A stretch of DNA of 64,000 nt from Haplosporangium gracile (lineage: Eukaryota; Mortierellomycota; Mortierellomycetes; Mortierellales; Mortierellaceae): NCBI GenBank assembly GCA_015499985.1, contig JAAAUF010000012.1, positions 55,837-119,836 of the forward strand. Direction: 5' to 3'. Below the pieces are notes generated by a model. It was given only the letters and a program-made list of their open reading frames with translations, was not told the origin of the DNA and searched no databases. How positions within the stretch are numbered: position 1 is the first letter of the stretch; the number at the start of each line of letters is the position of its first letter. Below, one piece after another: positions 34,000 through 45,645 of the stretch. The translations under genes were made by a program, and so were the position numbers.

Positions 34000-36603
34000 T
34001 TAAACGCGGTCATAAACGATCTCCAATGGGCGGCCACCATAGACATATCCATTGAACTTGGCAACAGCCTTATCGGCCGACTCGTAAAGGTCGAAGCGGA
34101 CAATGCCAGAGCCCTTGGAGCGTCCTCCAGACTCCAGCATCTCGGCCATCCTGATAAGACCACATGTCCTGAACAAATCCTTGAGATCTTGGCTAGTTGT
34201 TGTCAATGGCAGCTAGATAATCGCAATGATGTCTTGCATTAGCTACAGCTATCATGACAACCTCAATAATCTGTGAAATTCAGCCATAATCGCAGATTTG
34301 ACAAAAACTTACGTTGCGAACATAAATCTGGTCGCCTGATCCAGCGGCTGGGCCCGAGGGAATGGAAGCCATACTGCTGTGAGATGAAATTCCTGCGCCG
34401 TCATACATATCATGACCATGGTGGTCCCGGCGGCCCCCCTCATCGCGGTAACCTCTCTGGCTGCTGCTGCTATAACCGTAGCTATCGCCTCCGCGGCCAT
34501 GGTCACGCGATGGCTCATATCTGGATGAAGAGCTAGGCTGGGTAGGGCGTTGACCTCCTGCGGGTGGGCCAAATTTGTCCTGAGAAAAGGTGTATCGCAA
34601 AGAACGTAGATAAGTAATTCCGCCCTTCCTGCTAACGTCTCCCGCATCATCCTACACTCCCACTCCAATCCCTCTTTTTTTTTTTTTAGTCTCTTGATAT
34701 CCTGTTCAAAAGAGTGTGCTCATCCATTTCCGACATAACGTCTGTTTCAATTCCTCGTACCAGTACCCGCACAGTCATCCTCAACCCCTCACTCGCGAGT
34801 CAGTCCAATCTTCCGTGAGCTATATAGCAAAGCATACTCCGTGAAGATCTCCATGATAACATCTCCACAATCAACCAAACGCCCATGAGCAACCGCCTCG
34901 AACTCGATCAAATCCCTCAATGCCGCCTCTCTTCGAACCAAAAAATCCTCGCCACATTCCACAAGTCATCCATCGAACCGCAACAAAAACAAGACCAATG
35001 CCCACCTCGCGAACTTCGATGCGTCGTCCGTGCCAGTCGTAGCCGTTGAACATAGCTGCTCGTCCGAGAGTAGGGAGATTTTCAGCGCGTATTCGGATCC
35101 GCCGCGAGACATAACAAGAAAAAGGAACGGTAATTGGTTTAGTTCCTTGGGCCAAACTCGTCCTCCATTCCGATGAAGCCAGCACTGCAAAACAAAAGGC
35201 GCCCATTCTCAGCAGCATCAATCCAACTCGAGTGCCTTCGTTAGAGCCGCAATATTGCCTCTGCAATCTCAACCTCGTTCCTTCAGTGTACACACCGACA
35301 GGCATGCCAGAACAGGAGAGTGTAGCCACAACTGTGTGGCTTGGCTGCCAAATCGCGGCCTCTAGCTGTTCCAGACAACCCTGCGGGCATCCAAACGTAC
35401 AAGACGAGTCTCTGTTCATCTCCTTGCAAAACAATACAATACAGCATCAAACAAGTTCAAAGATCTCACGTACAAATCGCACGGCCGACATCATGCGACG
35501 AACCAAACGACACTGTTCCTGTTCCCCTGGAACGACCCTCTTTGTCCTGGAAGATATCAGCGCGATCCACTGGTCCTGCCTTCCTAAACAAGTCCTTCAA
35601 GTCTTTCCAGTTGATCGAATATGGAAGCTAACGTCGCAATAGATAATGATTAGAACTGATTAGAACCACACGTTATCTCCTTGGCCATATATACGTTAAC
35701 CCTTGCGAATTGGGAATAGCAAAATGAAAAACTTACGTTGGCGACATAGATCTGGCGGGTATTCACATCTCGACGTGCAGCACCGGTACCAGCAGCAGTA
35801 CCAGTACTAGCGCCTCCACGCCCTCCAGAGAATCCAATCCTGGTCTCTGACTCACGGTCCTCACGGACAAAAACGGGGCGACCCATAAGAACAACATCGT
35901 TCAACTTGCGGATAGCAGCTCTGGCATCATCAGCATTCTGGTACTCGACAACACCGCATCCCTTGGAACGACCATCGCGACCCAGCAGCACATCAGCGTG
36001 AGCAACAGGTCCAACTAGAATTTTTGCAAGAGGAAATTATTAGAGGAATGAGTCAATAAATGCGTAGCGACCATGCCTAAAAGCCGGTATTGCGCACCAT
36101 CTTAGTAATTGGATACGATGAGCAAAAGGCAAAATAAAAAAAAAGACGGACTTACTCTCTCTCATAAAGTCTTTAAGGTTGGTCCACTTGACATCGTACG
36201 AGAGGTTGCCGACATAGACTCTACGGTCTCTGACAGAGTTACCGCCAGCGCCAGCGGTTTCGCGAGCAGGACTTCTGGAGCGGGAGCGGCGACCAGCGAC
36301 GTCGTTGCTGGATCCGTAGCTGTTAAGTGTGGGACGGAGATCGTACTTGTCATCCCGGTCGTGTCCACGATTAGGGTGTGGCTCCGAGTCGTGGCGGGAG
36401 TGGTGACGTTCATCACTGCGCTCGCGGCTCAGAGCAGGCTTGTGATCAAAGTCGCGGTCGACATCACTCTTGCGGCGCTCTTCGTGGTAGGAGGAGCGGC
36501 GATGGTGAGCTTCTTCAGCGACGTCGTCGATGGTATCGTTGTCGACGCGCATCAGGAGATCTTCGGAGTCGTCCTGTTGGTGTCCGGTGTATAAGTGATC
36601 CAT
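34000..36603 (-). CDS. Gbp2/Hrb1-like RNA-binding protein with three RRMs
   Basis: 469 aa in six exons: 36156-36603, 35737-36014, 35474-35627, 35006-35055, 34313-34579 and 34000-34212; all junctions close the frame exactly. Residues 1-125 are charged and SR/RD-rich (RRSRSRSPARE). RRM1 has RNP2 RRVYVGNLSYD and RNP1 GRSKGCGVVEY. RRM2 has RQIYVAN-LPYSINW and GRSRGTGTVSF. A Gly/Tyr/Ser-rich linker follows, then RRM3 with DQIYVRN-LPLTTT and GRSKGSGIVRF, ending YDRV. This matches yeast Gbp2 and Hrb1, shuttling mRNA-export and quality-control adaptors loaded by TREX; the role here is inferred from that. Introns usually split right after RNP2. The two introns around the 50-nt exon at 35006-35055 are unusually long (418 and 426 bp). 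The stop is 108 bp from the FAN1 start, same strand. Confidence 0.92.
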
Positions 36604-39093
36604 ATTGTTTGGTAATAAGTTGATTGATTGTCGTTTAGTTGGTTTAAAAGGAAGACTGCGTATGTGATCCTGGAGGGAGATGGAGTAGACGAACAGGCAC
36701 AGCCAGCAAGAGGTGTCTGTCCATTATTGTCTCTTTTGTCAGCAAAGCCACCATCCAATTTCATCAGTTAGGAGCTTCAATTTCTCTGGTGCTGGAGAGA
36801 CTGCAATAAAAGGCCGCGTGCACTTTTTTTTGGACTTTGCACCAGGGGGCCTTATGTTGATGGTTGCATTGCGTCATGGTGTCTGAACTTGTTTGTGAGC
36901 CTATCTTAGTTACTGGAGGCACCCTGGACAACAATCAGACCCCGATTCATACTTCAGTTGCTCCATGAACCTATCGCTGGCGTGGTGCATTTACTGACAA
37001 GCTTGGCCTCCACAAAGGCATTTTTTAACAAACAACACCGACTGACATAATGGAATATACAATTTTAATTATCACGTCTGCTATAGACCAAACCGTTCAA
37101 AACTTTCAGGCTCCAAACTATACTGAGGGCATAAAAGAAGCAAGAAAGTACAAGATGCTATGTAAATGGAGGATGAACATAACGATTGCTTTTAGTTCAC
37201 CATTTTTGTCCCCAGCCGGGCTCTGCAGCGAGAAGAAGAAGAGGGAAGGAAGCAAAGGCAACCAGATCCACTTTTTTTTTATTATATTTCTCCTCTTCCC
37301 CGGCCACCAGAACACAGTTCGAGATCCCTCAACCTAAAACTCCGTCGTCACGCGTGATTAAAAAAGTCTTGGTCCCCCATCTTTGCTTTTAATTCAACAA
37401 AAAGGGTCCGATCGAAGTGATGCTACCCAGTACAAAATAACGGGCTTTGGCTTCCTTTTGCTTTTCTTTCATACAAAAACGAAAGGGTAAAAAACTGGAT
37501 GACAAGGAAACTAGTCAGGATGGTAGAGTTCCCTGTAGTTGATAAAGGATAGACACTGCGCCAAGAATGTGTTTACAAAGGGAAGAGGATGGGAGGTGAG
37601 TGGAGCCGGATGGGTCCAAAAAGGCAAGACGTCCTTCCTGGAAACGATCGATACTAATGAATAACGTGAGAGAGTTAAGTGCTAAATATGGGCCGAGAGG
37701 GAATAAGAAAGAGGAGGAAGCATTGATGGCTCATACTTTACGCATAATAATGAAGAAAGGGGGTGAGTGAGCGAATAAAGAAGGAAAGCGGATCAACCTT
37801 GAAAGCCAAAAGGCGAGAGAGAGTCAAGGATGCAAGTGAACAAGGTACGAGTCATTTTGATACGTCTTTTATTTGTTGTTTTATTGATGTTATTCATCAG
37901 CGCCAAGTCAGCTCGATGACTAAGTTCAAGGAAGTGAGCAAGAGACAGAGAACGAAGAAGAAAAGCACATCCGAATGTAATCGACGGATTTGTACAACTT
38001 TGGGAGAATTGTCGCGACGAGGGGGACGGCAACGACATTGCTGTTTGCCCTGTCCTTGTTCCTGCGTTCAGCTCAATTCAGGCAGTGAGAGGGAATGTTC
38101 ATTCCTCTTTAATGTTCCGATCGGCTGGGACGAGTATAAGTTGAGTGAGGATTGCTTAGTTGCCGATGAGAGTGGATATATATAATACGTTTTCTAACGG
38201 ACATGTTGACAGCCAACGTCGTCAACAAGAAGGCAGGAGCACAACAATGAAGAAGAAGAAGAAGAGAAAGAAGAAGAAGAAGAAGAAGTAATGGAATAAG
38301 CTCGCTCCCTCTCTATTCCCTTCCTCGTGTGCGTGTTTTTGTGTGCTTATGCCCTTTGACCTGTTGTAACATAAGTCATCGCATCGAGTATAAACACTTG
38401 ACTCTTTATGGCAAAAGGCGGGGATAGGTTTGTAAACCATGACCCCGCATCGTTGTTATTTTTTTTACTTGTTCACATTCACATGCCAAAAAGAAACAAA
38501 AAAAGTGACTCGCTTCTTTTCTCTCTGAATAGATTCAAAGGTCGCTTTGGCTGGTCATTGGCTGAATCAAGTGGGGAGGGGCGGGACTATTGTTCAGAGG
38601 CAGGGGCACTTGTCTTGCTTCTTTTTCGTCTGAATCCAATTGGCCTGTTATTCACGCCACGGACACACATTCAGAAACTTACTTTAATGTAGTGCTCGAG
38701 TAGTCATTCGAAAATAAAGTCTCCTTTTGCTTCTTTTCCAACCCTTTTGTTCAAGGATGAAGTATGGAACTAGGAAGAGACGGATGTGCCCAAGATAGAA
38801 AACCTCCTTTTGTGACAATTTACATCGCATTCTTCTACTCTCCATGACACATCACATCATCCCTTTCTTCCCTTCTCTTCAATATAAAAGCCATTGTTTT
38901 CCCTTCTTTCCTGCCTTCTTTTTTCTCTTCTACTATTCGCCTTTCATCTTCATCCTTACTTCTCCTCCTTTCCTGCCCCCCTTTCTTTTCTTTCTTCACT
39001 CCCACTCTTTTGTTGATCCCACCTTGGTCTTCACACACTCCCCACTCTTTCACCTCTTCACCTGTATAAACATCAATACTAATCATCATCAAC
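36604..39093. other. Intergenic 2.5 kb, RRM gene promoter and isocitrate lyase promoter
   Basis: Between divergent genes. It contains a GAA/GAAG tract (38251-38290), scattered poly-A/T runs and, in the last 200 bp, a CT-rich leader for isocitrate lyase. The frames present (for example near 37763-38185) lack domain, repeat or splice support. No RNA gene was recognised. Confidence 0.5.
38883..38890 (+). promoter_or_regulatory. Candidate TATA box for isocitrate lyase
   Basis: TATAAAAG lies about 205 bp upstream of the ATG at 39094, followed by a long C/T-rich stretch (38895-39060). This TATA plus pyrimidine-block layout is typical of strongly expressed fungal genes. A weaker TATAAA occurs at 39065, too near the ATG to be the main element. 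Confidence 0.5.
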
Positions 39094-41011
39094 ATGGTTC
39101 ATACTAACACCACCACCGCTGCCTTCGTCGACGCTGAGGAGGCTCGTTTCCAGGAAGAGGTCGCCAAGGTCAAGGAATGGTGGGCCTCCGATCGCTTCCG
39201 TCTGATCACTCGCCCTTACTCCGCAGAGTCCATCGTCTCCAAGCGCGGCAACATCGACACCGAGTACGCTTCTAACATCCAGGCCAAGAAGCTCTGGAAG
39301 CTCTTGAAGAACCACCGCAAGAACGGAACCGCCTCCCACACCTTCGGCGCCCTCGACCCCATCCAGGTTGCCCAGATGGCCAAGTACATCGAGACCGTCT
39401 ACGTCTCGGGCTGGCAGTGCTCCTCGACCGCCTCGTCCTCGAACGAGCCCGGTCCCGATCTGGCCGATTACCCTATGGACACTGTCCCCAACAAGGTTGA
39501 GCACCTCTTCTTTGCCCAAACCTTCCACGACCGCAAGCAGCGCGAGGCCCGTCTCACCGCCCCCAAGGCCCAGCGCACAAAGATGCCCAACATTGACTTC
39601 CTCAGACCCATCATTGCCGATGCCGATACTGGTCACGGTGGTATCACCGCCAACATGAAGCTCGCCAAGATGTTCGTCGAGCGCGGTGCTGCCGGTATTC
39701 ACTTGGAGGATCAGATGGCTGGAACCAAGAAGTGCGGCCACATGGCTGGAAAAGTCCTCGTCCCCATCTCCGAGCACATTAACCGTCTTGTCGCCTCCAG
39801 AGTCCAGTTCGATATCATGGGTGTCGAGAACTTGATCGTTGCCCGTACCGACTCTGAGGCCGCTACTCTCATTACCTCCAACATCGATCCTCGCGACCAC
39901 GCCTTCATCCTCGGTGCCACCAACCCCGCCTTGAAGCCCTTGGTCGTCGAGATGGCCGCTGCTCAGGAGGCTGGCAAGACCGGCGATGATCTCCAGGCCG
40001 TCGAGGACAACTGGGTCAAGGCCGCCAACATCAAGCTCTACCGCGATGCCGTTGCCGATGAGCTCAAGGCCAAGGGCAAGACCGCTCAGGTTGCCGATTG
40101 GTTGGCCAAGTCCGAGTTCCTCTCCAACCCCGAGGCTCGCCAGCTCGCCAAGTCTCTCGGCGTCGAGGTTCACTGGGACTGGGATCTTCCCCGTACCCGT
40201 GAGGGCTACTACAGATACCAGGGCGGCACCCGCTGCGCCATCAACAGGTAATTATTCGCTTCTTGCTTCTTTTGTGCTTTGTTTCCTTGTCGTAATGTGT
40301 GTCATCTTTTTTATTCATACTTCACGGCAAGCAAAAAGAGAGTAGCCGATCACATTCACCATCAAAACAATTGGTCACCCTCATTCATTACCCCGAACAA
40401 AATACTTTTTCGTCTTATGTGCTCTCGAACACACACACACACACACTCACACACACACTCACACTCATACACTCATACACATGTACTCATTCACTAACAT
40501 TCTTTACCAACTTTAATTTCTACTTTATAGAGCTGCTGCCTTCGCTCCTTACTCTGATCTCCTCTGGATGGAGACCAAGTCCCCCATCTTGGCCCAGGCC
40601 ACTGAGTTCGCCCAGGGAGTCCTCGCTCGCCACCCCGAGATCATGCTCGCCTACAACCTCTCCCCCTCCTTCAACTGGGACGCCGCCGGCATGACCGACA
40701 ACGACATGCGCTCGTTCATTGGCGACCTCGGCAAGCTCGGTTTCTCATGGCAGTTCATCACCCTCGCCGGTTTCCATTGCAACGCCCTCGGTGTTGATGT
40801 CTTTGCCCGCGAGTTCGCCGACAAGGGCATGTACGCCTACGTCAACGGCATCCAGCGTCAGGAGCGTTCCAACAACGTCGAGACCTTGGCTCACCAGAAC
40901 TGGTCCGGAGCCAACTACTACGACAACTTGATCAAGACTGTCCAGGGTGGTGTTTCCTCCACAGCTGCCATGGGCAAGGGTGTCACCGAGGCCCAGTTCG
41001 GTGCCCACTAA
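39094..41011 (+). CDS. ICL1: Isocitrate lyase
   Basis: Glyoxylate cycle enzyme splitting isocitrate into succinate and glyoxylate. 544 aa from exons 39094-40247 and 40531-41011 ([17 protein letters not shown]). The catalytic KKCGH loop ([15 protein letters not shown]) is intact, as are [15 protein letters not shown] and the [15 protein letters not shown] region; length fits fungal enzymes. The C terminus is EAQFGAH, so there is no SKL-type PTS1. Codon use is strongly biased to C-ending codons, indicating high expression; this also opens a long antisense frame that is only a shadow. The CATCAACATGG start context is good. Expression is expected to rise on acetate, ethanol or lipids, from knowledge of the family. 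Confidence 0.98.
40429..40482. repeat. CA microsatellite in the isocitrate lyase intron
   Basis: (CA)n with CT and CAT interruptions inside the 283-bp intron. Likely polymorphic between strains. Confidence 0.9.
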
Positions 41012-41968
41012 AAAGTTTCTTGAGACTTTTTGAACTAAAACAACAACCATGTAACATACCATTTTTGCATTCCCCCCATCGCAATAAAACAAACAAAAAA
41101 AATATACTCTCTTCGATGCGTTTTTTGATGACATCCATTCCCAAACAGCACCTTACCTCAAATGGCAAAAGACGGGGGGAAAATCTTTGTGAAAATATGA
41201 GGCACATCACCAACAACACTAAACGCAAGCGCCCAACAGTGACATCAGTCTCACGTGTGGGATAAAAAACACCAGACCGAGACCAGCATCTCTTTTTCGT
41301 GCCTGAATATTTTGACCCCTGGATGTGCAAGGGAGACGACGAAAGAAGGGTCAGGAGCAATGACTCCTTGGTAGCCCCCATATAAGGAATTCTTCTCACG
41401 GCCTACCCAGCGTTTCTTTTTTCTTTTTTTTTCTTTTTTTTTTTTCTTTCACAACGCTTTTCGAACACGGACATGATACCCAACCCATCCATTTACCATT
41501 CGCCAGCCCCATTCCGTCCTTATTTTTTCTATTTCGTTTTTTTTTTTTTTTTTTTTTTCCTTCCCCCCAAATATGTTAAAAAATTTTTTTTTTTTTTTTT
41601 TTTCTTTTGCATAAGCCCGGTCGGTAAGGTCAAAGACAGGGTCAACATCCTCTCTCGATTGACGGCCCAGGCGTGTACTCGAACCCACTCGGACTCGAAA
41701 CGGACTCAAAACACCGAGCAGGAGTCAGAACGCTCTCGCCAGTGAGAGGTTAAAAAAACCCCCAACTGGCTGACGTTTGGTCGCGTCACAAGCAATAGTA
41801 GAGTCGGACTCCCTACAAAAACTACCCTCTCTTACTTCGCGTTCATAATCCAATATGAATAAATTACTTGTATTTTATTACTGCGTTTTTACTAAGAACC
41901 CATCTCACATCGACGGGTACATCTTACTCTCTCCCTCCTTCAGAGATTCCTCCAAGAAGTCCAAAACT
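41012..41968. other. Convergent intergenic region with long poly-T tracts
   Basis: 957 bp between the stops of isocitrate lyase (+) and SEC1 (-). Contains T-homopolymers at about 41422-41448, 41539-41558 and 41585-41604. No gene seen. It probably includes both 3' UTRs. Confidence 0.5.
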
Positions 41969-44900
41969 TTACTTGAACTCGTTCCAAAAGCCCTTGATCT
42001 TATCCTTGTACTTGGAATCGCTAGGCTGCTGCTGCTGCTGCAACTGGCTCGTAGGTCTGAGAGGCAATGGCTGTTGCTGCTGCTGTTGCTGTTGTTGTCC
42101 AGATCCCTGTGACACAGGTTTGGGCGCAGGCTTAGGCGCATTATTATTGCTATTGCCTCCAAACACATTCTTGACCGACGCAAAGGCTCCAGTGTTCTTG
42201 GCAGCCGGCTGAGGTGGTGGAGAGGGCGAGCGTGGACGGGCTGGTGGTGGTGGAGGTGGGTTCTTGAGTACTCTCAAGTCCTCCATGAACGAAGGAGGCG
42301 TGATAATATGGGTGGAACCAATCAAGACATCCCAGTTGTGTTGAGCTGCCGATTCATATGCGGCGCGGATCTCGCTGTAGGTCATTCCTCCTGCGATGAA
42401 CACAATCAAACGACCCTGGGGCTCGTTGCGACGTCCCTTGTGGTGGAATGTGGGTTGGGCTGATCGAAGGGAACGGACCGTCTTGGGTGCCTGAATGTCC
42501 TCCAACTGGTCGGGCCCCAATGTGTATGGATATACATCGCGATCCAAGTTTCCATTCACAACTCCCTATTATCATTGGAACATTGACTATGTATGTCAAA
42601 AACGAAAGGTTCTCTCAGGAATGATGCTTTCAAGCAGTATAATGGCAGCAACGCAACACTTACATCGATAATGGTCTTGACAGTGGGGACATAGCGTGGC
42701 AAGTCATACTCGGGCTCATCTTCCTCTAAAGGCTTCTTCTTCAACAGGTCAGAGTACCATGACTTTTTAACAGGTGGAGGTGCAGCCTAAGAGTGCAACA
42801 CAAAAGGAGGAGGCTATGAGTTAGCGATCGATTGTACATGCAAAATGCTACTTCTTGAACATTCCAAGGTCTCGCCCTAAGGGAGGACGTAGAAACTTAC
42901 GACATCCAGCTTGACGCCCAAGTACTCAATGTTGGTGGCGCTCTCACGGAGGTTATAATCGCATCGACTCAACTGGAAGAAGTTATTGCGCACATCAGGA
43001 GGCGACGAGTGGGTGATAAAATAAAGCGTCAACAAACGAATTCTGTCCGCCATCCTACAAACGACCAAAGAAGAACAGAAAAAATACTGTGAGTGCCTTG
43101 TCGACCATAGTATCGCAGTCATTACCAAATGACCTTGGGTTCTCCTTACTTGACACGGTAATCGTCCATGAATGTGGTGACCTCTGGGTCAAAGGAGAGC
43201 GGAATTTCACCATCAGCATGCTGTCCTGTTGCCAACGACTGCTCCAGTCTTGAAATATCGACGAGTCGGTTCTGTCCTGTCAACTTGAACAACTCATCCA
43301 CAATGTTCATGTGCAATGTATACTACTCCACCCAAAATAACAACACAGATAAGCGTTAATTGACGTGCGCCTAAAGTACACTGAGTACCTCGAAATACGA
43401 ATGTTGATAATTATACCTTCTCCTTGGCCTCCTGGAACTGGGGTAGCTTGGCCATTTGTTCCCTGATCGCGTCCAGTGCATTGCCGCTGGTTGGGGCCGC
43501 CTTAGCTTCTGCAACAAACGTACTAACGTTTTCCTTGAGGTACTTTGAACAGTCGGTAATATGGCTGTGGCGAATCTTTGCAAAAGTCTTGTCTGTCTCG
43601 TCCAGCATGGCCGTCTTCTCACATGGCTGTCCATCCTGACCAAATGACTTGTAGTCGTACTTGTTTCCGTCCTTGACAGTGAGCAAATCCGTCACCATCG
43701 ACTGGTAGTAAAAGTCGTGCAAAATTGGTGTAATAGGGTCCACAGCGCGGTCGATAATCATTAGGTGAGGGTGCTTGCGCTATGTAACATGGATATTGGA
43801 AGGTTCAAGCGGTCAGCTCTAGGCGAATGACAGTAACTCTGCATACACCAGCATACTGAAGCATGTAGTACTTACCCCGATGCGAGGCTGTCCCTTGTAG
43901 TACTCGTCGAGTTCCGTTTGAAGAGTCATGGCGATTCCTTTTGAGATCTGCATGCTAGAGTCGGCACAACGATGGTATGATACGATAGGATTGAGTTGAA
44001 GCGAAGCACACACAGAGATCAACTATTGCAAGGTTAAGGGAGAAATGTCGCCGAGTAAGTATAAAATCCCTTCCTAAAGATGCATGAAATACAAAATGAT
44101 TATTGAAGGATGTCGTGGTAGTGGCGGCGAACCTGCTGTGAAATGGTGTTGATCTCCGTATGCTGCTTTTCCCGACGATGTTGGGGTGAATACAGGTTGA
44201 AGAATGCCTGGTGGTCGTTGCCCAAGGTGAAAACTCTGGATTCAACGGCTATGTGGTTTAGCCGCAAGCAAGGGGCGACAAATATTAGTCGAGATTTAAG
44301 TCGACGACACATTGAAAATGACTTCGTTCATGACAGCAAGATATTCATACCATTGAAATCCATGAACAGCTCCTTCAAACTCTTGATGTACTTGGGGTCA
44401 GTCGAAGCTCGGAAGTGGTCAAACAACTTGTCGTCCATGGCTAATTAGATCAATTGGATCAAAAAAAAAAAAAAAAAAAAAAGGTAAGTACACCATAGGT
44501 TCGCGTTTTATTCGATACAAATAGCAAGCCTTTACAGCACAAAGTCAGGGGGTAAGAAAACAATTGATCCTTACCAGCCAAGAAGAACAAATGTGCGGCG
44601 GAATACGTAGCATTTTGGTTGACTTTGAAGTCGCGGATAATGCGCCGAACAGAGTCCTCTGTTGGCATTGCAAAGTAGATCGCCTCAACATTGGCTGAGG
44701 GTGCTCGTCTTGACTCCAAGTTCTCGAGGTCTGCGCCCCGTACAAAAACAAATCAACAAAAAAACAATGTCCAGTTAGAAAAAAGTCAGGGGGTCCGTCG
44801 TAAAGCAAGCAAGCGACAGCACCTCGACGTGGTTATTTTCTGTTGTTCAGCCGTCCAAATCTCAAAAATAGATATCTCGTCTCTATTTTGTCTCGGGGAG

Positions 44901-45390
44901 TTAAAAGGTCGCTTCCACAACAAAAGGCGAGGAGAAAGACGACACGAAAACCACAACTTACACATGGTGCCCCCACGAGCCAAGACATCAGCCATGTGGC
45001 ATCCCGCCGAGGTCATGATCTGGGCTGCGCGTGCATCGACAATAACATACTTATAGCGACCAGGCTCGACCTTGACATTGTCGATCGACTCCAGGAACCC
45101 TATTAGAACACATACAGAAATAGGTAAAAATGAATGAAGAATGAGACACTCGTTCCTCTTGTGAACTAGGGGTTCACACCACCGGCTGTTATATCGATAG
45201 ATGCTTATGCGAAAATGCCCCTATGCCGCTGTCCTGAGTTCGTGAAGTGTAATGAGCTCTTGGGAAGGCGAACAAGGCTGGTGCTTGGTCGAGTGAGTAG
45301 AGTACCATGGTAAGTCAAGGGTGTTGTGGTGGTTGGAGCCAATCACTTACGGCGCTTTAACGTGTCGGTGATAGAGATAGGCTGGTTCAT
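41969..45390 (-). CDS. SEC1: Sec1/Munc18 (SM) family protein
   Basis: About 700 aa in eleven exons; the first five (45351-45390, 44962-45099, 44575-44730, 44351-44440, 44133-44248) were checked for frame. The start is MNQPISITDTLKRR. SM landmarks in order: YVIVDARAAQIMTSA, YLENLESRRAPSANVEAIYF, HLFFLAG, NPIVSYHR, MIIDRAVDPITPILHDFYYQ (the hallmark motif), YTLHMNIVDELFKLTGQ, and C-terminal RLIVFIAGGMTYSEIRAAYE with DVLIGSTHIITPPSFMEDL. SM proteins bind syntaxin-type t-SNAREs; this one looks like exocytic Sec1. After the SM core an extra tail of about 90 residues is rich in Pro and Gln (PPPPPPARPRSPSPPP, then a Gln run), ending KIKGFWNEFK. The start lies 255 bp downstream of the WDR83 stop in transcription order. 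Confidence 0.95.
44461..44482. repeat. Poly-A tract in a SEC1 intron
   Basis: About 22 A residues on the plus strand (T on the sense strand) inside the third SEC1 intron, near its 3' end. It may act as part of the polypyrimidine tract. Confidence 0.85.
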
Positions 45391-45645
45391 GAATAAAATT
45401 GTTCAGTGCTCGTATAGATAAGAAAAAAAGTGTATGTGATGCTGGGAGTAGATGAAAAGACAGAAGGTGTGATGAAGGAGTTTATTGGATGAAAAGAGGA
45501 AAAGAGAGTGGCGAGTAGGTTGGACCATGTTCTTTTTTTTGTCCTTCGGGACAAGCCCAACCCTGAAGATGACTCGTGACTGCTTGGCCCAAGCTGCACT
45601 ACTGTTCCTGAAAAAATAAGGGTACTCAAAAAATAATCAGATAGG

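Noticed and set aside
37763..38185. 140-codon plus-strand frame in the 36.6-39.1 kb gap
   Set aside because: No domain, no splice-supported partner exons and no bias typical of neighbours; probably chance.
39079..40173. 364-codon minus-strand frame inside isocitrate lyase
   Set aside because: It exactly opposes a strongly codon-biased enzyme gene. C-ending codons remove stops from the antisense frame; the translated sequence has no family features.
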